From: Forficula auricularia
Lineage: Eukaryota; Arthropoda; Insecta; Dermaptera; Forficulidae
Assembly: GCA_024734495.1 (NCBI GenBank)
Contig: JALMQS010000102.1
Coordinates: 6,589,529-6,653,528 of the forward strand
Length of the DNA: 64,000 nucleotides
Direction of reading: 5' to 3'
Shown here: in pieces, positions 1-9,140 of the stretch
Layout of the letters: each line of letters begins with the position of its first letter
Numbering within the stretch: position 1 is the first letter of the stretch
Notes under the pieces: generated by a model
What the model was told of the DNA's origin: nothing
Database searches by the model: none
The model's input: only the letters and a program-made list of their open reading frames with translations
Translations under genes and position numbers: made by a program

Positions 1-1
1 C

Positions 2-253
2 TAAAAGGTATAAAATAATTATCTAATTTAATTACAACTAAACGATGAAATTATTACATGAAATCACTTTTTGAAGTCGATGCCAAACATATACATTTTA
101 TGAATCGAACTCGACGGATCTTACTTAGTACGTTTGGCGGGTTAGCTAGCTTATCTATATAGTTTGTTTAGAACCGGCTTCGAAAAGTGATTTCATGTAA
201 ATATTTCATCGTTTAGTTGTAATTAAATTAGATAGTTATTTTATACCTTTTAA
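2..253. mobile_element. Palindromic MITE / foldback repeat
   Basis: Bases 2-79 and 176-253 are near-perfect reverse complements (ends read TAAAAGGTATAAAATAA and its complement), leaving a spacer of about 95 bp. There is no coding capacity. This is the architecture of a non-autonomous foldback or MITE-type DNA element. The left end sits at the window edge, so a target duplication cannot be judged. Confidence 0.75.
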
Positions 254-391
254 AGCATTTTATTTTATTTTTGAGTTTCTATTATTTTATTTGTTGCATT
301 TAATTTTTTTGAAGTTGGTTTTATTTTTTTTTATAAAAATTAATTTTATTTTTAGGGAACGAAGAAAATATTATTTTTATTACAGACAAAA

Positions 392-486
392 GGATCAGTC
401 GGGGCTCGAACCCGGGATCTTTGCATGTGTACTGCAATGCTTTGTCATAAGAGTATTAGCTCCTATATCCACTAAGCTACTGATCC
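392..486 (-). tRNA. tRNA-like gene or SINE head (left copy)
   Basis: Read on the minus strand, this 95-nt unit starts GGATCAG and ends CTGATCC, a perfect 7-bp acceptor stem. It has an A box matching TRGYNNARNNG (TAGCTTAGTGG), a B box (GGTTCGAGCCC-like), a 5-bp T stem CCGGG/CCCGG, and a short D stem. I could not fold a convincing anticodon arm. It is about 20 nt longer than a standard tRNA, so it may hold an intron or be a tRNA pseudogene. Pol III transcription is plausible; aminoacylation is not established. Confidence 0.5.
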
Positions 487-629
487 CTGAACCCAAACTA
501 ATACCTTTTGTCTATATGAATTATGGAATTTCTTTTTTAATCCTCTCCTCGTTCATTTTTCGCAGCGTGGGCCTTGATTCATTAATTAAGCAATTAAATA
601 TTCCAGCGCAGGTATTAGTTTGGGTTCAG

Positions 630-724
630 GGATCAGTAGCTTAGTGGATATAGGAGCTAATACTCTTATGACAAAGCATTGCAGTACACATGCGAAGATC
701 CCGGGTTCGAGCCCCGGCTGATCC
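630..724 (+). tRNA. tRNA-like gene or SINE head (right copy)
   Basis: Plus-strand twin of the unit at 392-486, differing by very few bases. It has the same 7-bp acceptor stem, A box at about 637-647, B box and T arm near 701-717, and no CCA encoded. Because the two copies face each other, pol III transcripts could read across the spacer and form a hairpin of about 150 bp. The anticodon cannot be assigned with confidence. Confidence 0.5.
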
Positions 725-765
725 TTTTGTTTGTAATAAAAATAATATTTTCTTCGTTCCCTAAA

Positions 766-1140
766 TTTAAAATTTGTTATTAATTGTCTTTATACGGCCT
801 CGTTGTGGTCGCGCCCCGGGTGAAGAGAAAATTATTTTCGATCTTTGGGGTCTGCGATCGATTGGGAGGCGCTGGAATATTTAATTGCTTAATTAATTTA
901 TTTTATTTTTCTCTTTTTAGTGATATTAAGAAAAGTGATTTGTGACAATACCTTGCATGCATCTCGTAAGAGAAAGCGTCAGGCGAATGAATGAGAAAAT
1001 GATAATAAAATGCAATTAATAAATATAGAAATTCTCTCGAAACGTTAGCGGATGTTAGATGAACGTATATAGATTGTTTTTTTTATAAAAGATTTTATTT
1101 ATTATAATTTCGATTATTTATTCATAAGAATTGGAGACTT
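766..1140. other. Non-coding, no gene seen
   Basis: AT-rich sequence with a GC-richer stretch at 795-870. The only structure seen is the inverted partner (869-897) of 581-609. No open frame of note. Confidence 0.5.
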
Positions 1141-1575
1141 AAGTTATTTCGTCATTGATCATACCTATCATCAGAACTTGACCAAATTAATATGAGACCA
1201 CCCATAAGGTACCCCCTTTCCAATAAAAAAAAATCATCGAAATCAGTCCACATGGCAAAAAGCTCTCGCTGAACATACATAAAATAAATAAATAAATAAA
1301 AATTTAGTTATATTGACTACTTTAGAACTATATTGATCCAAACGCAGAAAGAATTATTAAAATCGGTTCATAAACAAAGAAGTTATGCGTGAACAAACAT
1401 AACAAAAAAGGTCCAATACCAATGAAATTTATACTTTTACATTTCGGAAACTAGACTGAACCCAATGCAAAAAAACCTATCAAAATCGGTTCACAATTGG
1501 CGAAGAAATCGAGTAACATAGATAAAAAAAAATCAGTCGAATTGAGAACCACGTACTTTTTTGAAGCTGGTTAAA
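1141..1575 (+). repeat. Decayed dispersed non-coding repeat
   Basis: Contains three spaced versions of a phrase resembling 'AAAATCGGTTCA...AACATA' (about 1231-1280, 1355-1402, 1483-1525) and ends in CAGTCGAATTGAGAACCACG followed by TTTTTTGAAGCTGGTTAAAA. That closing phrase is familiar from high-copy interspersed repeats in insect genomes, a recollection and not a database result. No coding capacity. Confidence 0.45.
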
Positions 1576-2376
1576 AATAAAAATTATTTTAAGGTCATGT
1601 AAGAGAGAGAAAATAAAAAAAATGTTTTCTCCTTATCCCTGTGAATTCTTTAATTTATAATTACTAATGCGGTTATAGTAGGAGAGCGTACTGAGTCTTG
1701 AAAAGTCGTTTATTCTATCATTCAATTAAACATTGAAAATAAGTTGTTCTAGAGTTGAGTGAGTGTAATCCTCTCGTTGTTAAACTCTGTCAGTTGGACA
1801 GATTGTGTTAAAGTGGGAACAATGCCGGTCGGTTGGTGGTGGCCATTAATATTGGCGAAGAGGAAGTCATCAGCATAGTGGAGGGCCGGTCGTAAGCGGA
1901 TTGGCGTTGCCGACCGGGTAATTGCTGCTGCTAACTTAGATCCGAGGACGCAGCCTCACGCATGCATACGAGATGTCTTGTAAACACAACTCAGAGTGCT
2001 TAGAGAATGTGCTTGCATGCAGTGCATATGCAATTGCATTCGGCCAGTGATGCGCCCGTTTATATGCACATACTACACAACCTACTCACACATGTATGCT
2101 CCCACCAGACTCGTTACTAATAATCACTATTAAATTGTATTAACACAACCAGGATTAAATCGGATTTCAAATTTATAGCTTTATTTAGGTATATCCTCAT
2201 TTCACACTTTAAAATTTTTAAATACTTTAAAAATCGATCTTTGCAAGGATTACCTTTTCAAAAATAACTTAATATAAAATTTCAAGTTTCTAGACCCATG
2301 GTTTCCAGATGAACTTACTATTATAACAAAACGTAAAATATCTAATCGGATAATTGAATCCATGAGAAATAACAGA
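1576..2376. other. Non-coding stretch
   Basis: No open frame or repeat recognised. Bases about 1800-2110 are less AT-rich than the surroundings, with several TGCATGC/ATGCAT motifs. Confidence 0.4.
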
Positions 2377-2380
2377 TTAA

Positions 2381-3311
2381 CCCACGAGAACACGCGCCAC
2401 GATCGAATCAACCGGGTTTTTCTAAGCTTTTGTGTTACGCAACTTGTAGCTTTAACATAATCATATCAATTTAGGAATGCCTTGAGCATATAGTTCTTAT
2501 GCCGTCAAAATTATTTTCGGTTAGTGTTGACCGATCTGCGTACTGAAACAGTCCTGTTTTGTGAAGACCCGGTCATTTTGACCGTGCGCGTGTTCTTCTG
2601 TAACCAAGATTTCGAGAGGCAGTTTTGAGAAATATCCCAATATATCTTATTACACATTGCCGTAAGTACATGAGAACATTTTCTAGGTCTACAGTTGCCA
2701 ATATATTTTGATAGAATTTCGCTAGTTGAGATCAAAGCAGTTCTAGGTTTCCTATATTTGTCAGGTGTCTTACGTTCGTCACACCTAAATTTGAAAGACA
2801 TGTGGACACAGGATGGAACTGGAGTAGAATACTTTCGGCTAACCATGGGTCTAAATCGCTTCCAGTTTTTATTGAGGCCACTGCGATTCGATGAAATCAA
2901 CGACAGAGAACCCAGAAAGAAATACGACAAATTTGCTCCTCGGAGAGATATTTGATGGGTTCATACAACGATAATTATTGCCCAGAGTGGTTAAAACAAG
3001 AGGAACAAGAATGAAAACGTTTTTTTCTTAAATGTAAAATCACTTTGTAAAATATATTTTTGTCTCATTTTGAAAATACTTAAGTTGCACTGTATTTTGT
3101 AATCACTGAATATTATTTTTCTGAAATATTATATAATTTTTAAAAATATATTTTTGTCTCAATTTGAAAATCCTTACTTACGTTGCACTGTATTTTGTAA
3201 TCGTTTTAGCTGTTTAAATGAATGAAAAAACCTCAGAAACATCAACCCGGTCTGTTCGACCGTGCTCGTGTTCTGGCGAGACTTTCATTCATTACAGAGT
3301 GTTCTCCCGGG
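2381..3311 (+). mobile_element. Non-autonomous piggyBac-like element
   Basis: The element is bounded by TTAA on both sides (2377-2380 and 3312-3315), the target duplication specific to piggyBac. Both ends start CCC: left CCCACGAGAACAC, right (reverse complement) CCCGGGAGAACAC. Subterminal copies of an ACCCGGT...GACCGTGC.CGTGTTCT motif lie at 2386-2417 (inverted), about 2567-2598 and 3245-3276. At 931 bp it is far shorter than an autonomous element of more than 2 kb and keeps only part of the transposase, so it would need a transposase supplied in trans. Confidence 0.75.
2695..2955 (+). pseudogene. piggyBac transposase fragment (DDE_Tnp_1_7)
   Basis: The roughly 86-residue open frame matches the N-terminal half of the PiggyBac transposase core as I know the family: an 'EIKAVLGFLYLSGV' helix followed by 'DMWTQDGTGVEYFRLTMGLNRF' and 'LLRPLRFDE'-type segments. 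The family's catalytic aspartates lie downstream of this part and are absent, because the frame stops at 2953-2955. A full transposase is about 550-600 residues. The start is not genuine: the frame is cut 5' as well. It lies inside an element with intact ends, so it is a deletion derivative and not a domesticated gene. Confidence 0.8.
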
Positions 3312-3331
3312 TTAAATGTTTCGGATTAAAA

Positions 3332-3376
3332 AGACTGATGATGAGAATCAATCAAACTTTCGAAACTATAGTCTCT
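3332..3376 (+). ncRNA. Degenerate hammerhead ribozyme (type I)
   Basis: CTGATGA at 3335-3341, GAAA at 3362-3365, then C-TATA-G and the cleavage triplet GTC (3371-3373). Helix I is AGA (3332-3334) with TCT (3374-3376). Helix II (3342-3361) pairs only at its base (GAGA with TTTC, one wobble), so this copy is probably weak or dead. It is the inverted homologue of the better copy at 4635-4677. Confidence 0.55.
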
Positions 3377-3411
3377 AGCTAATAAATTATAAATACATAT
3401 ACATTAAGAGT

Positions 3412-3603
3412 TTAAATTTTATTTAAATCACACACAATGAATTATAATTATTAATTGAATACGAACAAATAATACAATTTAACTACTACGTTTAGATTGC
3501 AGAATAAGCCGATCTAAACGACGTAGTTATATATGGTATTGTATTATTTGTTCGTGTTCAATAATAAATATAACTAATTATGTGTGATTTAAATAAAATT
3601 TAT
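3412..3603. repeat. Palindromic repeat, arms about 85 bp
   Basis: About 3412-3496 and 3517-3603 are reverse complements (outer ends TTTAAATTTTATTTAAATCA and its partner), with a loop containing GATCTAAACG. Lies between the two hammerhead motifs at 3.3 and 4.6 kb. No coding capacity. Confidence 0.7.
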
Positions 3604-4566
3604 TATAAAAACCCCTCGACTCAAGAGTATTCTTATAGAGGGTTCAATTTTATTATTATTTATGTTATTTATGTGTGTATATGATTATTTATATATGAAA
3701 TATTGTTAAATATTGTTAGATTACTTATACACACCACCTATATGAAATATTGTTAATTCTTAACATGTATATTAATTGAAAATTTAATTTTTGTTTAATT
3801 ATTGTTATTTAAATTGTTAGTGAGACTGGATGAATGATGATAAATAAATAAATAAATACAAGCTTCAACATATATATACAACATTTGCATCAAGCAGAGG
3901 ACCTCTAACGCTGGCGTCGCAGATAGTAAAAAGTAAAATGAAGTATAAATTGGGGAAAAAGGGAAAACTTTTTCAACACTAGGTAGGCACTCGGCAAATT
4001 GTAAGAAATTTTCTGTCTGCAACCCCAGCCTAAAAGTAGAAACTTGTCTCAATTTTGGGCCTTATTAATAAAAACATTCTGAGTTTGGTAAAGTATTATT
4101 AATTCGAGAATAATATGTGAGAATATTTCAAAAACATTTTTCAATGATATTTTTTTATTTATCTCCTGAAATGAATTTGCAATTCTCAAGTTGGAAGTTA
4201 AGATGATCAAACTTGTACATTCTCACCCTTCGGTTGTCGTTAATTTTCAAGTTACCGGACTTTGTTAACAAAGTGAGTGTGCTGTTAACTTGATTATCGA
4301 CTCTACGGGCTGGTTGCCTTTGACTGTGATTCTGGCCGAAGGCGAAGAGAACACAAAGAGTGACACGCCATACATAGAAGTGAGCAAGAAACCAAATTAC
4401 TCCTCCGATTATTATTTACAAAAGATGAATTTTAAGAGCGACAATCTTACTTAGTTTCAACCAAATGATAGTCTTATATATAGTGAAACACAAGCTACTC
4501 TAAGTTTCGTTTAAATTAAGACACAAGAAGTTAGACATTTTTTAAGTGAATTCTTCTTTAGGTTTT
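3604..4566. other. Non-coding stretch
   Basis: AT-rich. Bases about 4225-4390 are GC-richer and not repetitive as far as I can see. No convincing exon or RNA gene found. Confidence 0.4.
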
Positions 4567-4845
4567 TTTAGGTTAAAAATAAAATAAAATGAGAGAGTCT
4601 TCTGTTTTTAAATAAAATAATTTTTAATTATTTCTAGAGACTATAGTTTCGAAGGCATTGCCTTCATCATCAGTCTATCACAAATATTTCAAATTAGTTA
4701 CAAATTAAGATTTATACATAGAAAATTTTGAAAAATATATAATGTCTTTTTCTTCATGTTTCCTCTTGGGAGATTTGAATATAACTCTATATAACTCTAT
4801 ATAACACTATAAGACTCTCTCATTTTATTTTATTTTTAACCTAAA
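4567..4845. mobile_element. Foldback element containing a hammerhead ribozyme
   Basis: Outer arms 4567-4601 and 4811-4845 are perfect or near-perfect reverse complements (TTTAGGTTAAAAATAAAATA at the left end). Between them lies the hammerhead motif 4635-4677 on the minus strand and a short ATATAACTCT direct repeat near 4777-4803. There is no protein. Palindromic arms plus a type I hammerhead recall the terminal repeats of Penelope-like retroelements and retrozymes; that family link is inference. Confidence 0.6.
4635..4677 (-). ncRNA. Hammerhead ribozyme, type I (best candidate)
   Basis: Minus strand: helix I TAGA (4677-4674) pairs with TCTA (4638-4635). Core CTGATGA (4673-4667). Helix II GAAGGC-AAT-GCCTTC (4665-4651) is a perfect 6-bp hairpin. 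GAAA (4650-4647). Minimal helix III C-TATA-G (4646-4641). Cleavage triplet GTC (4641-4639), with cleavage expected after 4639. All hammerhead core bases are present; the one departure from textbook is an extra T between A9 and helix II (4666). Minimal helix III is typical of hammerheads in Penelope-like elements, which often work as dimers. Confidence 0.7.
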
Positions 4846-7800
4846 ATAAAAACAATTCTGTTACCATCGACAGTGAAATCTTTTATTCTTCTTTAGGTTC
4901 GAATCTGTGTACTAACTACACAAACACCTATTATTATTTTTATTTTATTATTAATAGCAATTTAGAAATTGATTATTATTTTGGAAAAAATTAGAAAAAT
5001 TATTTTACTATTTCTTAAAATAAAATATAGCAAAGAGAAGTCATATAATAAATAAAACTATATATAAATATAATTTTTTTATTATTTTTACATACAAATA
5101 ATAAAATTAAGCTGAATGACTAGGGTAATTCCGGTAAAGAAGTTTCATTTCTACTGCGTGGCCAGGCACGCTCAGTATTTTTTTTTTTTTAATTGTCAAG
5201 TTTCATTTTCCAGCAAGATTAAAATATATTTCTAAAATAATTATTTTTTTACGATCTCGAATATTTAGTATATATTCTTTCACCAGTTTTGTATGAAGCA
5301 CATCAAAGCCTAAGTGAAAACACAAATTACTGATGTTCATTTAGAAAGCTATTTGCGTGTAGCGACATCATCAGTCGAGATCGACTTTGATGCACTTAGC
5401 TCTATCAGACGTCTCACTTATTTTCTTCAAAAAAATAAATATACCTTAAAAAATAAATATACCTTTTTTTCCACTTTACTTTAGACCAGGAAAGTGTTTG
5501 ACCACGATCTCACCTGCTGGGAAGCCACAATGTGGTCGTAACTGTTTTATCAAAATAGTTTTATCCGTTTTTGAAATATTACGAAAGAACGAATCAAAAA
5601 ACACACTTTTTTCATGCATGATTCTATACTTGACCATAGCCTGTATGATAATGTAAAATTAATTAATAATGAAAATTTCGTCGATTTATTCAGACTTTAT
5701 CAGTAACGTGGATCTTTAAGATTATTCTATAAGATATTTTAAAGACATCTTTAAAATTATGGGAATTTTTAACTTTTTACATTTAGTTTTTATTATTTAA
5801 CTCAGATGTTGTTTTATCTACAATTGTTCACCCACTTTTACTGGGCCAATTTTCTTGAAATTTTGTATAACTTACATATGTATTTCCGATGACAATACAT
5901 ATTCTATCAAATTTTACTTGACCCATCCTAGATTTTTCACACATTTTCCTTGAAATTCTCCCATTGTCAGTCGATTCAATCTTTAAAGGGATATCTGGAA
6001 ATATCTTAATAAGTAGAGTTCCTATGTTTGTTTAAATTTTAGATAAACCCCCTGAACGAATTGACCCCCTTCGAAATTTCACATTGTCAATCAATCTGAG
6101 CTTAATGGATATTTCTGTAAAGGCCTGAGTAGAGTTCACATTGTTATTTTAATGTGAGATAAGCCTTCCGCCCCCAGAATCGAAGTGTTTAGAAGAGCAT
6201 CTTCAATAGCTCTACAAGCACATTTAGAAGATGAAGAATAGACGAACTTTCAACACTTTTCTAGACGTCTTCAATACCAACAGCAAGATGAACAAGATAT
6301 CTTTAAGATATTTATCTTCTTGCTATCTAGGTCATTTATAATTTAATCAATTTAATAATTTTGAAATTGAAAATTACCCTTTTGTATTTTTATATCTATA
6401 AAACCAATTCCTTAAAATCTTGAAACCACAAAATACTCAATGATAAAAAAAAAAATCATTTTGTGTTACAGCACTGAATAGAATAGTGAACATGTGATTT
6501 TTTTGATTTCATAACTAAGTGTTTGAAATTGTAAGAAACAAATCTGTAAGAATTAATAAATTGTTTATTATTATTAAATTATTTTTTAGACCCCACATAA
6601 AATCGACTCCCCCCAAAAATAATCATTTGAATAAAATTATAATACGGTTTTAGATTTCAAATAAAATGAATACATATAAATTGTATTTTATAAGTTCTTA
6701 TCTTATTTAATTTAAAAGTTACAATGCTCTGACAGAGTGACACATAGACAAACAGCACACATTGTATTGACACTAATATAATGTCCAGTTTAACATTTGA
6801 AGGTAACCCTAAAAACATCATCATATTTTCAGGATCTTAGCTATGACTTGAATTACCAAAGCTAATCTGATCACAAATCAGTAATGCGTACCTGAGCTCT
6901 GACTTTAGCCCTATTAGAGGGTTTAATTAGAAATAGGAATAGGGGATGAACGAGGTGTCGGGTGTTGCAATGCAATGTGCATCCGTCCTGGAACCGAGAT
7001 TGACTCCTGGTTCATTGACTCCTGAACACGTCATTTCGCAGGGCAGTGAGATCGGTCGATAAGCTTCCTTCTTCTCTAGAGATTAGAGCCGTCTGTCTCT
7101 TCAAGAACAATCCCATTTTTCCGTCCCTTTCTCAAATCATCTTTATTATCACTCAATCTCCCTTTTTCTACCCTTAAGAATTATTACTTCGCTTAATGAG
7201 AAAAAAATTAATAAAAAAGTCGCTCTTTTTTTGTTTTTCTTCAACGCCTAGATAATAAGATTTTAAGAATCCGTTAATTGCCTCTATAGATGGTTAATGA
7301 TATTCGCCCCCAAGGAAATATAACAGCTCGACTAACGGGCCATTAAAATAAAATGTTACTAGCACTCGGGCTGGGCAACAAAACGGAAACAAAATACACA
7401 CCATAACGATTATAATGATACGCTAAGTTATTAAAAATAGGGATTTAAAATTAAGAAAAAAACATTCCATTGAAATATCAGACCTTTCCAAATTCTCTAA
7501 GCCTTTTTCTTTCTTCTCTTTAGTCAGGAGATGTAGATTTAAAATAAATTCGGGTTTCATAACAAAGTCGAATATTATTTTATTGTATTAATTATTGCAC
7601 GTAAGCTAATAATTATTTCAATCAAGAGTATCTTGATGGACCAGTTTTAGTGAACTATCTTTATATAATTTTATAAGGATTTATTTTCGCGAACTTCAAA
7701 TGTCAAACCTATACAGATATTTATTTATTATTCCCACTATTGGTGAAATTCTCGATAGGCGTGAAAGGCTTCGAGATGTATAAAATTAATAATTACACGT
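4846..7800. other. Long AT-rich non-coding region
   Basis: No gene or RNA recognised. A tail similar to the dispersed repeat at 18.1 and 47.1 kb occurs at about 5545-5650 (TCAAAATAGTTTTATCCGTT onwards). Bases about 6870-7130 are GC-richer and unexplained. Confidence 0.45.
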
Positions 7801-7849
7801 AATGTAATAGCATATTTTCATCTCCTTACATCTATCAGCTTATAAGATA

Positions 7850-8884
7850 TCAAGTTATATCTTACTAAAACGTCTGACTCCGTTTGCTGAAGAATGCCTT
7901 GGGGATTACCAATGCGGCTTTCATAAAGGAAGATCTACAACTGACCAAGTATTTAGTATAAGACAAATAATGGAAAAACGATGGGAATTTGCGCTCGATA
8001 CTTTCCACCTTTTCATCGATTTCAAGCAGGCATATGATAGCGTGCATAGGGAGAGCCTGTGGAATTTTATGAACGAGTTTGGATTCCCTCATAAACTAAT
8101 AAAGTTGGTCAGGGCCTGTGTGGAAAACTCAAGAGCCTATATTAAGGTAGAGGATAGGTATTCGGAGTCATTTAGCATCAAAACAGGACTACGACAAGGA
8201 GATGCAATATCACCCCTGCTTTTCAACCTTATTCTGGAAAAAGTTATAAGAATTTTAAATGAAGGGAGAGAAGGAATACCACTGAATGGTCTGCATAAAG
8301 TATTTGCATATGCGGATGATATTGCGATTGTAGCGAATAGAGAAGAAGGTTTGGTGGACATGCATGATAAAATCAAATACATGGGCTTAAGAGTTGGTCT
8401 TAAAATAAATGCTGAAAAGACCAATGCAATGAAAGTATCAAGACATAGCAACAACAACAACAATAGCTTGAGATGTGAGGATGCCAGATACGAGTATGCT
8501 GATAATTTTGCTTATTTGGGGACTCTTATAATAACAAAGAATGAAGTAGGCAAGGAAATTCAGACTCGAATAATGAAAGGAAACCGTTGTGCGGCAGCCT
8601 TAAATAGCCTGCTCAAAAATAAAAATCTCTCAAGAAAACTTAAAATTAAAATCTACAACGCCATTATTCGACCGGTGGTGCTCTATGGGTGTGAGACCTG
8701 GACCATGACCCTATCTGATCAGAAAAATCTAATGTCCTTCGAAAACAAGATCTTGAAGAGAATAAGTAGAATGATTAGAGATAGTGTTACCGGCGAATGG
8801 AGGTTTAGAAGTTCAAGGGAAGGGAGAGAATTGACAGGGCAGCCTTACATCACGAGCTGTATAAGATCACGAAGGCTGGCTTGA
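7850..8884 (+). pseudogene. LINE reverse transcriptase, interrupted by a stop
   Basis: RNA-dependent DNA polymerase that would copy LINE RNA at a nicked target. The frame is open from at least 7850; the first ATG at 7970 lies inside the domain and is not the native start. Counting from that ATG: motif A 'IDFKQAYDSVH' (about residues 16-26), 'RQGDAISPLLFN' (about 75-86), and catalytic 'YADD' (114-117). The frame ends in a TGA at 8882-8884 where relatives carry Trp, and the C-terminal part continues in frame from 8885. Endonuclease and ORF1 are absent. A single nonsense change suggests moderate age. Confidence 0.85.
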
Positions 8885-9127
8885 GTGGGACATGTGGTGC
8901 GTGCTGATGAAGATCGAGCTATCAGCAGGATCTACGAAGCAAAACCGATAGGAAGAAGACCACCAGGTAGACCACGGCAAATATGGATGGACAATATAAC
9001 CAGAAATCTTGAAGAGTTGGGTGCTCAAGGAAATTGGAACTCTATAGCACGGGATAGGACAAAATGGCGAGGCATTATAGAGGAGGCTACAACATTGGAA
9101 ATGTTGTTGTTCGGCCACAGGAAGTAA
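8885..9127 (+). pseudogene. LINE ORF2 C-terminal tail
   Basis: About 80 residues in the same frame as the reverse transcriptase upstream, separated only by the TGA at 8882-8884. The segment 'GHVVRADEDRAISRIYEAKP' and the following 'GRPRQIWMDNI' are the conserved arthropod LINE C-terminal region ending in a W-R-x-I-x-E-A-like motif. Function of this region is unclear in the family. It runs directly into the AAGT tail. Confidence 0.85.
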
Positions 9128-9140
9128 GTAAGTAAGTACA

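Larger units (their letters stand above)
351..765. repeat. Long inverted repeat carrying two tRNA-like units
   Basis: Arms 351-505 and 611-765 (155 bp each) are almost identical reverse complements around a 105-bp spacer. Each arm holds one complete 95-nt tRNA-like sequence plus the same flanks on both sides, so the duplication copied more than the tRNA. A second perfect inverted pair (581-609 with 869-897) brackets the right arm, suggesting a nested rearrangement or a transposon that captured a tRNA gene. Confidence 0.8.
7826..9140 (+). mobile_element. 5'-truncated non-LTR retrotransposon (LINE)
   Basis: Reverse-transcriptase homology begins around 7826 ('LSAYKI..ILLKRLTPFAEE'-type residues read in frame with the ORF below) and runs to the C-terminal region. 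The element ends in a short tandem tail, (AAGT) repeated, at 9118-9138. Truncation at the 5' end and a simple-repeat tail are typical of target-primed reverse transcription. The clade is RTE/R4-like by residue pattern, which is tentative. Confidence 0.85.

Noticed and set aside
4896..4907. AGGTTCGAATCTG as a tRNA B box
   Set aside because: No A box upstream and no stems.
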